A stretch of 64,000 nt of DNA from Thamnaconus septentrionalis (GCA_009823395.1 CM020501.1:1770861-1834860), one strand, 5' to 3'. Positions 35,411 through 47,596 are shown, counted from the first letter of the stretch. Notes: a model not told the origin generated them from the sequence alone. A program made the numbers and translations.

Positions 35411-36128
35411 AGATCTCATAAACAAAAGGGCAGGAAGTGATGACGTATTGACCGCAGCAGCAGCCTCCAACTGTAGCCACAAAGGATTCTCCTCTGCTTT
35501 AGCACTTCCTCCCTTCCAGTAAGTAAGAGCCTTGGAGTTAGCTGCCCAGTAGTAGTGTTTAAAAACAGGCAGTCCAAGACCACCATTTTTGGAAGGTTTT
35601 TGAAGGTGAGCCTTGGATATCCTGTGCGATTTGTAACCCCACACAAAGGGCAATATGATAGAGTCAAGTTTCTTAAAAAAAGATGCATTTAAGTATATAG
35701 GCAAATTCTGGAAAAGGTAGAGAAACCTGGGTAGACTCACCATTTTGATTGCATTTACCCGGCCAATCATAAATAGAGGCAATATTCTCCAAGCTTCAAT
35801 ATTTGTTTTAAGTTTTTCTATGGATTCTGCAAAATTAAATTTAAAGAGATGCCTCTGGCTTTTGGTCAGTTTAAGTTCTAAATGGGTGAAACACTCCTTT
35901 GTCACTCTAAAAGGCAGACTTGTCAGAAAGTCATCAGTGAGTTGGTTATGGGCATGAACTCACTCTTCCCCCAGTTTATGGTGTAGCCAGAGATGCTCCC
36001 AAAGGCAATTATATATTCTAACAAGACTGGAATGGGGACCACTGGATTAGCTAAACAGACAAGGAGGTCGTCCACATAAAGAGTCACACGTGTCTCAGTA
36101 CTCCCTGACTCAATACCTTTAATGTGTG

Positions 36129-37271
36129 TGTAGCGCTTTTTATCCCCCTTCACCATAAAGGACAACGCTCCCAAGTTCTAATCAATGTTAGTTCTCACTA
36201 ACTTATTTCTTATGTGCTATGAAAAATTTTATGAATGTGCAAAAACCCCTTAAGGAAACACCAACACACTTAAGTATAAAAAAAATAACACACACTGTAT
36301 AATAAAAAAAATCACAAATAAAGACAATACCGCAAAATATGATTGTACCTTTGAAAATAAAAAAAACAGTTGTGTTTTCAGTCACACAAATTCAGAAAGA
36401 GATAGTACACTTCAGTCAGTCGTTTTCCTAAACCAGCATAAACTACAAATAAAAGTAAATAAATGAAATAACACCCCCGTTGCAGGCCTGTTTTGAAGGA
36501 TACTGGTTGCTGAATGGAACCCTCTTCGCTCCCCTCGGAGCGCGAATGGCACGTTCGGTGGCGTTGACGGTAAAAAACGGCGATCCTAGCTAGCGGCTGG
36601 GCTAGCCTCTTCTCCGGAATCGTGTCTCTCGCTCACCCCAACCACTCTTTGGCGACGGCCTCCTCCGTTGGGCGTCACTGGCACACACCCGTGTACGTAG
36701 GCACGGAGCTCCTTGACACGGCAGACTCGCTAGTCCAGCAGTCACGTGGCCGTCCTCAGTCCCTGCACGACGAGCTGCGTTGGCTCGATGCTCAGACCGG
36801 CCAAGTAGCGCCGCACCGCTCGGGCAAAAAAAAAACACTTTCACCGGCGAGTTGCCAGTAATGTTCCGTTTGCCTAAAAAAAACAGTATTAAACCTAGGG
36901 GTATCGTGATGACACCTTATTAAACTGTTTTTTTAGCTTCGCTTCCACCTCTTTCTTTTCTTTCGTCTCCAGTCTCGCTCGCCCGTTTTTCCCCACTTCC
37001 TCCTTTTTTGCACTCGCTTCCGCCCGCCCCGCCTTCCTAGGTGTTCCCACTCTCTCGTCCAATCACACAACAGTATCCCACAACCACAATATAACCCCAC
37101 AATCCAAATGAGCATTTTCCCCCACATTACACTTAGTTTTTTCTTCACGTCCAAAACAATATTCCAAATTAAATCACAAACTAAACAGAATAATAAAACA
37201 TAAACAAAGACCCTTTTTATAACACTTTTTAAACCATTTATGAGCTATTACTTTTTAACCACCGAGTTACA
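36129..37271. mobile_element. solo LTR inside the antisense LINE
   Basis: The element starts TGTAGC and ends GTTACA. It is flanked by TGTG at 36125-36128 and 37272-37275. Removing it and one TGTG restores the LINE reading GHPHIKG, so the borders are firm. Its length of 1,143 bp, TG...CA ends and 4-bp duplication are those of a solo LTR. No open frame of note; orientation unknown. Confidence 0.8.
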
Positions 37272-38506
37272 TGTGGATGTCCTCTGATACCGATAGCCAG
37301 CGACTCCAGTGCTATATTGAACAGCAGGGGGGACAATGGGTCCCCCTGGCGGACGCCCCGCTGCAGGGTGAATGGACTGGACCTGTCCCCATTCATTAGG
37401 ATGGAAGATTTTGGTTTGCTGTATAATATCTTGGTCAGTCTATGAAAGTGTCACCGAATCCAAATTTCTTCAGTGTCGCAAATAGATAAGGCCATTCTAT
37501 CATATCAAACACCTTGCGAGCGTCTAAAGACAATGTAGCTGCTCTGTCCTTTTTGCCATAATCTGCATACATGACGTTAAGAATTTTGCGGACATTGCAG
37601 AAGGAGTATCTGCCCGGAATGAATCCCGTTTGATCAGGATGAATTATACTTGCTACATTTCTTCCGAGTCGGTTAGCTAAAACTTTTGTAATTATTTTCA
37701 GATCATAGTTTAATAAGGCAACAGGCCTATAGCTACCTGAGTCCGTGTCATCCTTGTCCTTTTTTAGTAAAACACAAATATTTGCTTCACTGAGAGAGGG
37801 TGGAAGCTGTTTGTTTTTAAATGTGTCTCGGATCATTCTTAAAAGAAAGGCTCTGGCCCAAACCCATCTGGGCCCGCTGCTTTATCAGTGGGGAATGCCC
37901 TAATGGCATCCTGTAGCTCAGAAAGTGAGAAATCAGAGTCCAGACTCTCCCTAAATGCTGTGTCCAGCTTTGGAAAGTGAAGTGAATCAAAAAATTGCTC
38001 AAAATCTTCCTGTGTCGCTGTTGATTTGGAGGTGTAAATTTCTGAGTAAAATTCTCTAAAACGATTATTGATGTACTTTAAGTCTGTAAGCATCTCTCCA
38101 GATTTAGATTTTATTTTATAAATGGCTCGCTTTGCTTGTTTTCCTTTTAACTGTCTTGCCAACAGCTTCTGTGGCTTGTCACCGAGCTCAAAGTGCTTCT
38201 GTCTAAATTTTAATAGTAAGTTGCCTATTTGATCTCCTAGAATGGTATTGTATATACTTTAATTTAAGAATTGTATTGTAATGTGATTGGAGTAGTGAAT
38301 TACTATACTACAGTTGAGCAGTCTGAAGCTCTTTTTCGATCTCTTCCAATCTACCACGCTTTTTCAGAGTTGCTTCATAAGAAATAATTTGTACACTTTG
38401 AGAGTTTCCCACAGTATTGTATCATTCACCTCCCCGTTGTCATTGGTCTCAAGGAACTGTGATATATGTGTGGTAATATGTGTTTTAAAAGCCTGATCCT
38501 CAAGGA

Positions 38507-38907
38507 CAGGGGTGGGCAATTATGTTTTGCAACGGGCCACATGACAGAGCTGACTCGTGTCAGTGGGCCACGGAAGTTTTGTCGAGGGGGCATGAAGTCG
38601 CGCTAACGTCCTGGAATACTTTCGTTGAGGCTGGAGGCCTGGGGGTGCTGGTTGGAAATCGCGCCAACGTCCCGACATACTTTCGTTGACCGATAGCTAT
38701 CGCGCTATGTTAACGTGCTGGCAAAGTCTCGTTGACGGGGGAGGGGTGCTGGTTGGACGTCCCGGCATACTTTCGTTGACCGACAGCTATCGCGCTACGT
38801 TAACGTGCTGGCAAAGTTTCGTAGACGGTTGGCGGTGGGATCGGCCTAACGAGGGCCGGATAGAGACACGCAGCGGGCCGGATGTGGCCGTACTTTGCCC
38901 AGGTCTG
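38507..38907. mobile_element. hAT MITE inside the antisense LINE
   Basis: Starts CAGGGGTGGGCAA and ends TTGCCCAGGTCTG. It is flanked by the identical 8-bp CTCAAGGA (38499-38506 and 38908-38915). It is 401 bp and GC-richer than its surroundings. An internal phrase of about 62 bp, with ACTTTCGTTGACCGA and TATCGCGCTA and TTAACGTGCTGGCAAAG, occurs twice (from about 38669 and about 38764). Confidence 0.9.
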
Positions 38908-40674
38908 CTCAAGGACATAGGGATTAAAACGCCAACTATAGGCTTGTCTAGGCAAGCACAATTTAAGGTTAATATTAACGGGACTGTGATCAGATATTAT
39001 TATGTTGTGGTATTTAGTGTGAGTGACGTTAGAAATGAATCTGGAATCTACTAAAAAATGATCTATCCGTGTGTATGATCTGTGAACATGTGAATAAAAA
39101 GAGTAATCCTGATCATATGGGTGCTGCAATCTCCAAATATCCACCACCTTTTTTGTTTTTATCAAATTGTTGATGGTTTGTACAGCAAGGATTATTGGGT
39201 GGGGGGCAGAAGACAGCCTATCCAAATAGGGGTCTAGGTAACAATTAAGGTCACCCCCTATTACTATGTGGCTTGAGTCATCATCGGGGATCAGATCAAA
39301 CACCTTTCTAAAAAAAGCTGGATCATCCATGTTCGGCCCATAAATATTCACTAGTGTGACAGGAAATGAATTTATATGCCCAGTTACAATTATAAACCTG
39401 CCGTTTGGGTCAGTCAATGATTGAAATCGAAAGGGCACAGTCTTTCGAAAGAGAATGGCAACGCCTCGGGCTTTCGATATGAACGGTGACTGATAGACCT
39501 GTGAAATCCAGTTAGCCCTGAGTCTCCTATACCGAGTGGCTTTAACGTGTGTTGCTTGCAAAAAAATAATCTCAGATTTCAGTGATTTTAGATGTGAAAA
39601 CACTTGCGTACGTTCCAAGAGACCAAGGACATGCAATCCAAAGTTTTATTCATGTATGGTACCTGTTGCATTACAGTGAGATACAAACTTAACAATTAGT
39701 CTGGCAGCCAGTCCCGAACAAAAAAAAAAGAATAACATGAACAATTAAACACCCCAACAAGCCCCCGACCCAAAGCTTCCCCAAACGAAGCATAGTTACC
39801 CTCATCCTAAGCTGGGAACGCGGGTCAAAAGAAAAAAGCAGAACAACTCCATCCAACCGCCCCTCATCAGCACAATAGAAATGTGAATTTAGCTTTTGAA
39901 ATAACAAACAAACAAACAAACAAACAAAAAATCGAGTCAAGTGTTCAAAAAAGCGGTTTTAGATTGTAAGATTTGGCGTGCTGTGAGGAGCTCTAAAAAA
40001 CACGTCTACCCTGCTTGCATCTCACTAGCACCCCACTTCATGAGTTTTATAATGTTGTCAGTCACCATGGAAGAGAATGCTTCTTTCTTTTGCGTTTAAT
40101 TCTGACTGTAAATTTCTTGATTTTGCTTTGTAAATTCTCTGTAAATTTCTGACTGGTTAGTTCTGCATCATTGTCAGAAAGTAGAGTGTCCCAGTTCAAG
40201 TTTGTTATGATAATAGTAACAGAATAAAAAACTAAAATAAAAGTATTTAATGCTGTTGTTACAGCCACCTGCCGTCTCACCTCCTCGCGCTGTGCCATTC
40301 ACCTTCTGTTTGTCCATTTATGCTAATTTAGGTGTGCCGGTGCCACAACACCATTTGTGCCCGCTTGCTGTCCTGTCCGCCACAGATTGGTGCGCTCAGT
40401 CCCACTCTCAGTCCTCGACCCCGCCTGCAGTCTACCGTTCAACCAACCACACGCATCCAATCACAGGACAGCCTCCTACTTATGCAGCGACTTCTCTGCA
40501 CCTCGGGGAGACTGAACACCCTGCCAGTACGCCTCGAGATCAGTGCACCGTGAACTTGTACCATTGTGAGCAAACTACGTTAGAGTGGCCTAGGGCTAGA
40601 TTTTTGTTCTATCTTTTCTTTGAGTTTCGAGCTAACCTTGATTTCAGTAGTGCCATTTGTGTTAGCGTTTTTAG

Positions 40675-42064
40675 TAGGGATGCACGATATATATCGGACC
40701 GATATATATCGGGCCGATATCAGGAATTATGATGTCATACCGATTAATCCGATATTATTAAAAATAGCTCCGATATAATAGCTCCGGTCAAGATCGTGTA
40801 TTTTGCCAGTGTTGTGTTGTAATTGGGTGAGGGTGAGAAAATCAAGCACTCCCTTTCTCCTGCCTGTGCCATATATGGTCTGATGGGGTGTCTCAATACT
40901 TTCTCAGGTGGTACGCCATCTAAAAAGTTTGAGAACCACTGGGTTAGGGTGAGCAAATCAAACGCTACCTTTCTCTATGGACGTCCTACCTGTGCGGTAA
41001 ACGGTTTGACGCTAACTTTCCTCACGTATGTGACCGGAAATATGGCATCCATTGTCTGGGATTATTTTGCTGTGTCCGATTATGATATTTCGCGCGCTAT
41101 TTGCCGCAAATGTTCGGCAAACATTTCTCGAGGGGGAAAAAACTGTTCGAGTTTCAACACCACAAACCTCATTAGCCACTTAAAAAAATCAGTGTCACCA
41201 CAACGGTGTTTTGTTTTTATACCATTAGCTCAAGTCATATCTGTCAGAGCACACACTTCACCTGAGCCAGTGTCCGCTAGAATACTGGAGGAGCAACCAG
41301 TCCCTTTTCAAGTGCCTGGCGCAGCTTGCTCGTAAATATCTGTCTGCGCCATGCACCAGTGTTGAGAGTGAACGTCTGTTTTCGGCTGCTGGACACGCAA
41401 TGGACGAGCACAGAAACCGACTTTCATGCGAGAAGGCAGAGATGCTGCTCTTTGTTAAAAAAAAAATAAAAAATTCCCCTGATCCACCCAGAATTAACAG
41501 TAGAAGAATAGTTGACTCCAAGTTTAAAATGCACACACACGCGCACACACACTCACTTACTTTTTGTGTGATTCTTTGTTTTGAAAAAAAAAAGAAATTG
41601 AGAACAGTTTATACCTCAGACGAATGTTGCTTCAGTTTCTGTTTACATAAACGTAGATGTCTAAGCAGTATATTTTTTATTTATATTAAAGTGCACGTTT
41701 CAATTTGTGTTTCTGAAGTGAGTTAAGTGTCAGTTGTACATTTGTATTGTATTTTTGTTTTGATAAGGAATACAATGCACCTTTTCAGTTTGGAGCACTT
41801 TTTAGTGCATTTATACAGATTTTTTTTGTATTGTTGAAGGCTACAATGCACCTTGTTAAGTTTGTAGTCACTTGACATTTGATTGGGACAAATCTACAGG
41901 TAAAAATTTGTTAAATCCATTTTTTTCTTCATTTTGTGCACAAACTACAGGTAAATCTAAATGTAAAAATGAATATACGGTTATCGGTATCGGTATCGGT
42001 CTTGAAAGGCAGGAACATATCGGTATCGGTATCGGCTTGAAAAAACACATATCGTGCATCCCTA
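40675..42064 (+). mobile_element. hAT transposon with internally deleted transposase
   Basis: The termini TAGGGATGCACGATAT and ATATCGTGCATCCCTA are inverted repeats. The flanks GTTTTTAG and GTTTTTAT are an 8-bp duplication with one mismatch. Subterminal GGTATCGGTATCGG repeats occur on the right. Coding remnants on plus: a BED-finger-like start (SIVWDYFAVSD, AICRKCSANISRGGKNCSSF, LISHLKK) near 41050-41190, then directly the C-terminal dimerisation segment (ARKYLSAPCTSVESERLFSA, HRNRLSCEKAEMLLFVKK) at 41325-41460. The catalytic middle is lost, so it is non-autonomous. It sits inside AT-rich LTR-like sequence (40260-40670 and 42065-42270). Confidence 0.8.
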
Positions 42065-42269
42065 GTTTTTATGGTTTAGAGGTGCTGTTCCTATTTTTTG
42101 GTTTTATAGAGTATACAGCGAGGTTTCCTTTTCCCGTTTTGACATCTTTTGTTCTAAATAGCTCTCATTCTTTTTGAAGAGTCTCCTTTTGTTATCCTTG
42201 TTTATTGATTTAACAGCACCAGTTGGTCACCCTAAGTTGTAGTTTTTGTTTGTTCAGGATAATAAAGCC

Positions 42270-42990
42270 TATTTTAAAGGTCACCTATTATACTAATTTT
42301 CGGGCTTTTGTATTTGATGTCTGGCCCCTCCAGACCAGCAAGACACGATTTTCCACGCTGAAAGCTTTTTAGATTTGCGTATCTCGCGGCTCGTTTCCTC
42401 GTATTCACTGCATCCCGCGAAAACAGTCTGTTTCACTTCACTCCACCGCGGCCTTGCCGGTGTACGCCCCCGCCTGGCGCCCTTCGCTGTGATTGGTCAC
42501 ACTCTTCGTCGCTGCTGAGCCTCAGTTCCTCAGTTTGCCGGTACGGGAGTTAAGAGTAAATGCCACACTTTACGAAACAGGCACAATTTAAACACTTACC
42601 GTCGTGAAGGCTTCACCCTTTAGCAGCTGTTTACCGGCTAATCCAGCTTCGTACGGACCCATTTTAATAGGGCTTAGAATGATTTGGTTTCATACTGTGG
42701 TCCTTGGTGCTTCGGTAGTCGCTCGGTATTTTTTATTTTATATTTTTTAATTTCCCTCACACCGAAAAAACATTTTCTTGGAGCAGCGCATTGCGACATC
42801 ACTTCCGGGGTAGAGCGGGGGAGGGTGGAACCAGTCCGAGAGTGTGCCTGAGCTTGGCCATGAAAGGAGATCCGGAACGCAATGACGTCATTGCATTCCC
42901 AGTGTTGAAAAAATCTCTGTGAACAGAGCGTTTAGAACCATGCCCAACAATTTGCAGGGCTCACGTCCAAACGCATGAACCTCATTATTT
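42270..42990. mobile_element. possible TTAA-type DNA transposon remnant
   Basis: TTTTAAAGGTCACCTATTAT at 42273 resembles terminal repeats of teleost TTAA-target elements, and GCATGAACCTCATTATTTGA near 42975 resembles sequence I recall near their other end. The right terminus is not visible. Low confidence, from memory. Confidence 0.3.
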
Positions 42991-43115
42991 GACGATTTTC
43001 CTCCGCTTCCAATAACGAAACAGGAACGCCTGGAGTTTTATTAACCTGCAAAAAGAATTCTAATCGCTCTGAGACAAATTTGATAAAGTCTAACAAAAAA
43101 TAAAATTGTATCTTT

Positions 43116-43704
43116 TGTATCATTTGAGAACCACGAAACTGAGCAACAAACCTGTGTGCCTTATTAGTTTTATTTAATCCCTGGGTGAAATTCCCAGGGT
43201 TGCAGCAGCAGCAGAACTAATGCAGCACAGCTGCAGCAGCAATGAGCAGTGTGAGACAGAGCATTTTGGCAACACAAAGCCGGACAGAGCAGCAGCGACA
43301 CCAAAGGAGCTGATTGCAGCCACTCCTGCTTACAAGAAATTAACTGTTACTCATTATCGCTAAAATAAATACTGTTGCTCCCTATACTGATACTTACATA
43401 CCTGTTTAGGGTCCTATCGGACCACCCCAGGGTTAGCCATCAGCCAGCACCAGCCCCAACACTGAGAGGGATAATACTTACTGTCAGAGTTCCACAGACA
43501 CATGCACAGGTCTCGAGGAGGTACATGCAGGACACAGAAGCAGCGTCCATAACTTTTGCCCTGTGAATCCGAACAGCCTTCGCACGAAAATGACGCACCA
43601 AGGACGGGAGGCGCAGAAAGGAAGAGCTGAAGGAGACTGGCATTTTCATAGCAGCTTGGCACGCCACTGCCACCAATGGCACTAATTATGTCTACAGTGC
43701 TACA
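43116..43704 (-). mobile_element. 3' LTR of the antisense gypsy element
   Basis: Read on minus it starts TGTAGCACTG at 43704, directly after a purine-rich tract (AAGAGGGTGGGGTGGAA, 43705-43721), and ends ATGATACA at 43116. AATAAA lies inside near the end. The polypurine tract next to TG marks it as the 3' LTR. Confidence 0.75.
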
Positions 43705-43764
43705 TTCCACCCCACCCTCTTGGATCGTCGCCCCAACGATCAAGATAGGGCTAAATGCTATGAG

Positions 43765-45120
43765 CTAGCTCCAAGGTCTAAAGAAGGCGGAGACAGAGTT
43801 GGACGCAAAAACACTAGGGTTGGCAACGTGCACATCTCCAACTGGCCGTGGGAGATGATGCACGATAGAGTGCTGACCAGCAGTTTGATGTGTGGTGCGA
43901 CGTGGGCTCATGTTGCCTGAATCCGGACCTGTGACAAGAAGCGAAGAAGGCTCGTCAGCTGGAACAGGTGGTGGTACCTGAGAGGTAGTTGGCCTGTCAA
44001 GGGATCTGGCAGGAACAGTCCCAGAAGATGGTTGGCAAAGGACAAGCAGATCATACTCAAAGGAAGGTTCCTCTTCAGGTGGTGACTCCTCCTGGGGTAG
44101 CAAGCCATGGGGAGAGACATGACCAAGTGCGTCCTTTTCTACGGCCTTCAACATAGTGCAATGTACCCGTTTGACCCTTGTCTCGTCATCCGCTGGCACA
44201 ATGGTGTAAACTGAGCCACTCTCCTGGGGTACCCCCAACACCCGATACCTCACAGAGCTCCATCGATCTCTAATCTTCTGCGGTCCTCTGGCACCAAAAT
44301 CATGCAAGTACACAAATTGCCCCTCAAGCCGTGGAGGATCTCTTATGTGCTCATCTTCGCCAAGCTGCAGCCTGCACCTTGCACCTTCGAACGCTACCTG
44401 CAACCGGGCCTGATGCCCCTGAACCCACTCATTAATGGATCCAGCAGCAGGACTCTCAACTCTACCGAGCAAAAAATCAATCGGGAGTCTCGGTTCCTGA
44501 CCGAACATCAAGAGAAAAGGCGACTCTCCTGTTAGCTGATGCGGGGTGGTATTGTAGCAATACAGAAGGTGAGCCAGACACGCATGCCAATCCCTTTTCC
44601 AGGACACTAGCAACGTTCGGAGCAGGTTGTGGAGCGTCCGATTGAACCGCTCACACTGACCGTTCCCTTCAGGATGGTATGGACTGGTGCGTGATTTTGC
44701 AATACCATACATGGTACACAGCTGCTGAATGAGGGTGCTTTTGAAATTACGACGCTGGTCTGAATGCAAACGAGCTGGGACGCCAAACTTGTAAAACCAC
44801 TCCGAAGCTAAAACCCTAGCCACAGTGGCAGCCCGCTGGTCCCTGCGTGAGGACAGCTATCGTGTTCTTACCGAGGTAATCAGTAAGTACCAAGACGTTC
44901 TCTACACCACTCTGGGCTGGCTCAGGAGTAGTGTAATCGATGGCTAAGATTGGGACGGGAGGCCAGCAAATGCACCAGCAAGCCACAGGCCCTTGGGTGG
45001 ACGTCTTTGGCCACTTGACACCGCTCACATCTCTAACACCAATGAGCTGCATCCGAGGACATACCAGGCCAGTAGCATCGGATGCTGTCGCTTTTAGCCT
45101 CCCTGGCGCTTCTAGCTCAC
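43765..45120 (-). mobile_element. Ty3/gypsy integrase region
   Basis: The open frame 44823-43765 (352 codons) carries an integrase core and C-terminal region: GVPARLHSDQ with the second catalytic Asp, TSPYHPEGNGQCERFNRTL with the catalytic Glu, then DWHACLAHLLYCYNTTPHQ and SPFLLMFGQEPRLPIDFLLG, ending in a Pro/Glu-rich tail. The zinc-binding part (YWPGMSSDVQL, then CQVAKDV) and first catalytic Asp region (LTDYLG) lie at 45080-44850 in broken frames. No reverse transcriptase lies upstream, so the element is truncated; its LTR follows at 43704. Confidence 0.85.
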
Positions 45121-45177
45121 TCTGGAGCCTCGGCATATCCCAGCTGCAGGAAGACATCGGTGGCCTGGATACTGTCG

Positions 45178-45290
45178 CTGTTAGCTGTGGTTGGAGCCCT
45201 GCGAGTGGTGGTTCGGGCCTGGCTAGCTGTGGTTGAAGCCCAGTTAGCAGTGGTTGGGGCCCAGCCAGCAGTGGTTTTGGTCGAGTTCTC
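45178..45290 (-). repeat. 21-bp minisatellite
   Basis: About five units on the pattern CCAGTTAGCAGTGGTTGGGGC, separating the gypsy integrase remnant from LINE sequence. On minus each unit would read as a seven-residue Pro/Leu repeat, but stops nearby argue against coding. Confidence 0.65.
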
Positions 45291-45329
45291 GCAGTGTTGT
45301 TCGGGTTAGGTGGGAGGAGCATGTTGGGT

Positions 45330-45630
45330 GGGCTAGCAGAGGTCCCAGTGGGTTTGGGAATGCCTGGAAAGTGGTAGCAGGCGGTTGTGGGACAGGGTTT
45401 ACCTCCACGTCGCTAGCCAGAAGTGCCATGAAGGTTAAGTGGAAGAGCCTTGTCGTCGTGTTGATCTTGCTGGTTGAGTCACGTTTTGCGGATGGTATGA
45501 ATCGCACTCTACCATTGTATCGGAGCCCAGAATATAGGAGGTACTGGCTCCCAGGTGTCAGAGAGCAGATGCCAGCATTGTTGCTGTTGGAGCTCAGTCG
45601 TTGTCGTGTAGACAAGAACAGCAAGCAGAA
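45330..45630 (-). mobile_element. LINE ORF start with degenerate 2A-like motif
   Basis: The minus-strand frame holds LFHLTFMALLASDVEVNPVP. Many LINE ORFs of the CR1/L2 group carry an N-terminal 2A-like ribosome-skipping motif ending D-x-E-x-NPGP, and this matches except for Val in place of the essential Gly. No other part of that LINE follows downstream. 45630-46010 holds nothing I can identify. Confidence 0.4.
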
Positions 45631-46013
45631 TACAAAAACAAGACTGGATGTCAGATTACATGAAGGAGTTGGCTTTCATGTCTAAAAATTGATGGCTTAG
45701 TTTGGAATTGTTTGCCCCACGCACACCCCCTGCCTCACTGTGCAAGCACTCGGCAACCATCTTGCCCTCAAAGCACACATCCATTTTGAGGGACAGAGGC
45801 CAGAGGGCTTTAAACCAAATTTGCGGCTGCCATCATTTGTTTTCAGCCTCTTTTTGTCGTGTTCCCTAGTGAGTTTGAATGTGAATGACTGTCGGTCAAT
45901 TCAGTGCCTCAGTGAAACAAGCTTCTAGGCTAACCTGAGTTTCCACTGACAAAGGAGCTGCTAAATGAGTGTGTAACAGCACACAGTCGGTACAGGATCT
46001 TCTTGGATGGTGA

Positions 46014-46290
46014 GAGGCAGAAAAAGGAAAACACAAAACAGATGTAAAAGAAAAAAAGGGCTGAAAATGAGCTTGAAGAGCTGCGCAAGAAAAGAAGAAC
46101 AATCTCAACTGTGTGTGAAACTCTATAGAACGATGCAGATAGCCTTGCAGAGAAGGCTGAGAATACAGCAGGTACCAAGATGGCAGAACTCATCACTAAG
46201 TCCAACTCCGTGAGAAAAAGATGCAAGGAAGAGAGAGGGGAGTTGATGGATCTAGACCGTGAAATCGAGAAGAGGGTGGTAGGAGCTACG
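46014..46290 (+). pseudogene. coiled-coil coding remnant, transposon-associated type
   Basis: On plus the reading is a charged coiled coil: AENELEELRKKRRTISTVCE, a stop, then DADSLAEKAENTAGTKMAEL, ITKSNSVRKRCKEER and LDREIEKRVVGA. I recall this type from lineage-expanded teleost proteins linked to mobile elements. The stop within the helix and lack of flanking domains indicate a relic. 46300-46850 is AT-rich without a supported gene. Confidence 0.4.
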
Positions 46291-46849
46291 CCACATGTCT
46301 CGCAACAAGAATTTGGGATGTTAAAAAATAATTAACCTCTGTTTTGATTGGTTTCTCTTGTTAAGTGATGTGCTAACATTTGTTTTGTTTTTCAAACATT
46401 TATGTACATTATTTTTCAACCTTTTGGCTTTAGACAGGCTGTTTTGAGGAGTTATTTTCTTATGGAGACTGCTTTAAGTGTTAGAAGTGCCTTTATTCTG
46501 TCTCCTTATTTGGAAAAAAATATTTTTGCAGGATCAGCAAATGGCTCCTACTGAGCCATGGCAGAGGCTTTGAATGTTATTGTTTTATTATTGTGTATGG
46601 CTCCTAATTGCAATGAGTGAGTTGTTTAAAATAGTGCAACTTGTGTGTGTTATGTTGGCTCTGTTCTGCATCACAATGGGGAAAAAAGAAAATGCCAATT
46701 GTGAGCTTGTGTTTACAGTAAAATAAATTTAGTATTTCCTACGACAGAACTTGTTATGACATTTTTGTGTCTTAAATTATATTTGTTGAGGTCTTAAGAT
46801 GTCTTAAAAAGCATTAAATTTGACTTTTAAAATGGTGCAAGAAACCTGC

Positions 46850-47290
46850 TGGTAGTCCGGGTGTCAGATGTGATGCGCCCCAGCCTCACCTGCTGCCTCC
46901 TGTCGGTCAGGAAGCTGGTGATCCACTGACAGGTGGAGGCGGGCACTGTGAGCTGGGAGAGCTTGTGGTGGAGGAGTTCAGAATTGTGTTGAACGCCGAG
47001 CTGAAGTCCACAAACAGGATCCTAGCATATGTCCCTGGAGTCTCGAGGTGACGCAGGATGTAGAGCAGACCAATGTTGACTGTATCATCCACTGACCTGT
47101 TTGCCCTGTAGGCAAACTGCAGGGGGTCAAGCAGAGGTCCTGTGATGTCCTTCAGATGGCTGAACGCCAGCCTCTCAAAGGACTTCATGACCACAGATGT
47201 CAGGGCAATGGGTCTGTAGTCATTTAATCCTTTGATGGTGCTCGTCTTGGCGACCGGGACGATGGTGGAGCTTTTGTTGCACTTGGTCAC
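46850..47290 (-). mobile_element. non-LTR reverse transcriptase fragment
   Basis: The minus-strand frame contains [39 protein letters not shown] and [15 protein letters not shown] (the first catalytic Asp motif), of the CR1/L2-like group. It is truncated on both sides; the C-terminal part with YADD is absent. Confidence 0.8.
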
Positions 47291-47596
47291 TTGTAACTGT
47301 TTTTGGGGATTGGATCACAAAGAACGCATCTCGAAGCATCTGTTCGCACTTAGCATTAACATGCGTCTCGAGCGTGCCACTTGTGATCACATTACACCCC
47401 CACACACAACCTATGCAAATGCACACATGCGTCATTTCCGTTTGAAGAGATAAGTGCTAGTTTTTTTAACCACTGGGGGCAGTAAAGCGCAAAACCACGG
47501 CTAGTTTTACCTGAAAGCAAATAAGAATCAACTTCCTGTCTGCGGACTATATTAAGACGATTCTCACTGTTTCGGGCAACCAGAAAGTGGATCAAC

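Larger units (their letters stand above)
35410..40250 (-). mobile_element. antisense L1/Tx1-type LINE with two nested insertions
   Basis: ORF2 starts at ATG 39653. The endonuclease (39640-38920) shows SLVSWNVR, IIFLQATHVK, NIYGPNMDD, GGDLN and SDHSPVN. The reverse transcriptase continues at 38160-37270 (KAAGPDGFG, SYRPVALLNYDLKII, SLDARKVFDM, RGVRQGDPLSPLLF). After the solo LTR it resumes at 36125-35430 (LYVDDLLVCL, INWGKSEF, GRVNAIKM, WGYKSHRI, GLGLPVFKHYYWA). A stop follows DTFID near 37437 and other frame breaks exist. The endonuclease catalytic Glu in FLQETH is Ala here. 39690-40250 looks like the inter-ORF region. The 3' end is missing at about 35410, within the SAM-like pseudogene. Confidence 0.85.

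Noticed and set aside
45082..45309. Ala/Leu/Val-rich plus-strand frame near the gypsy integrase
   Set aside because: Translation of the 21-bp minisatellite; the neighbouring element is coded on minus.
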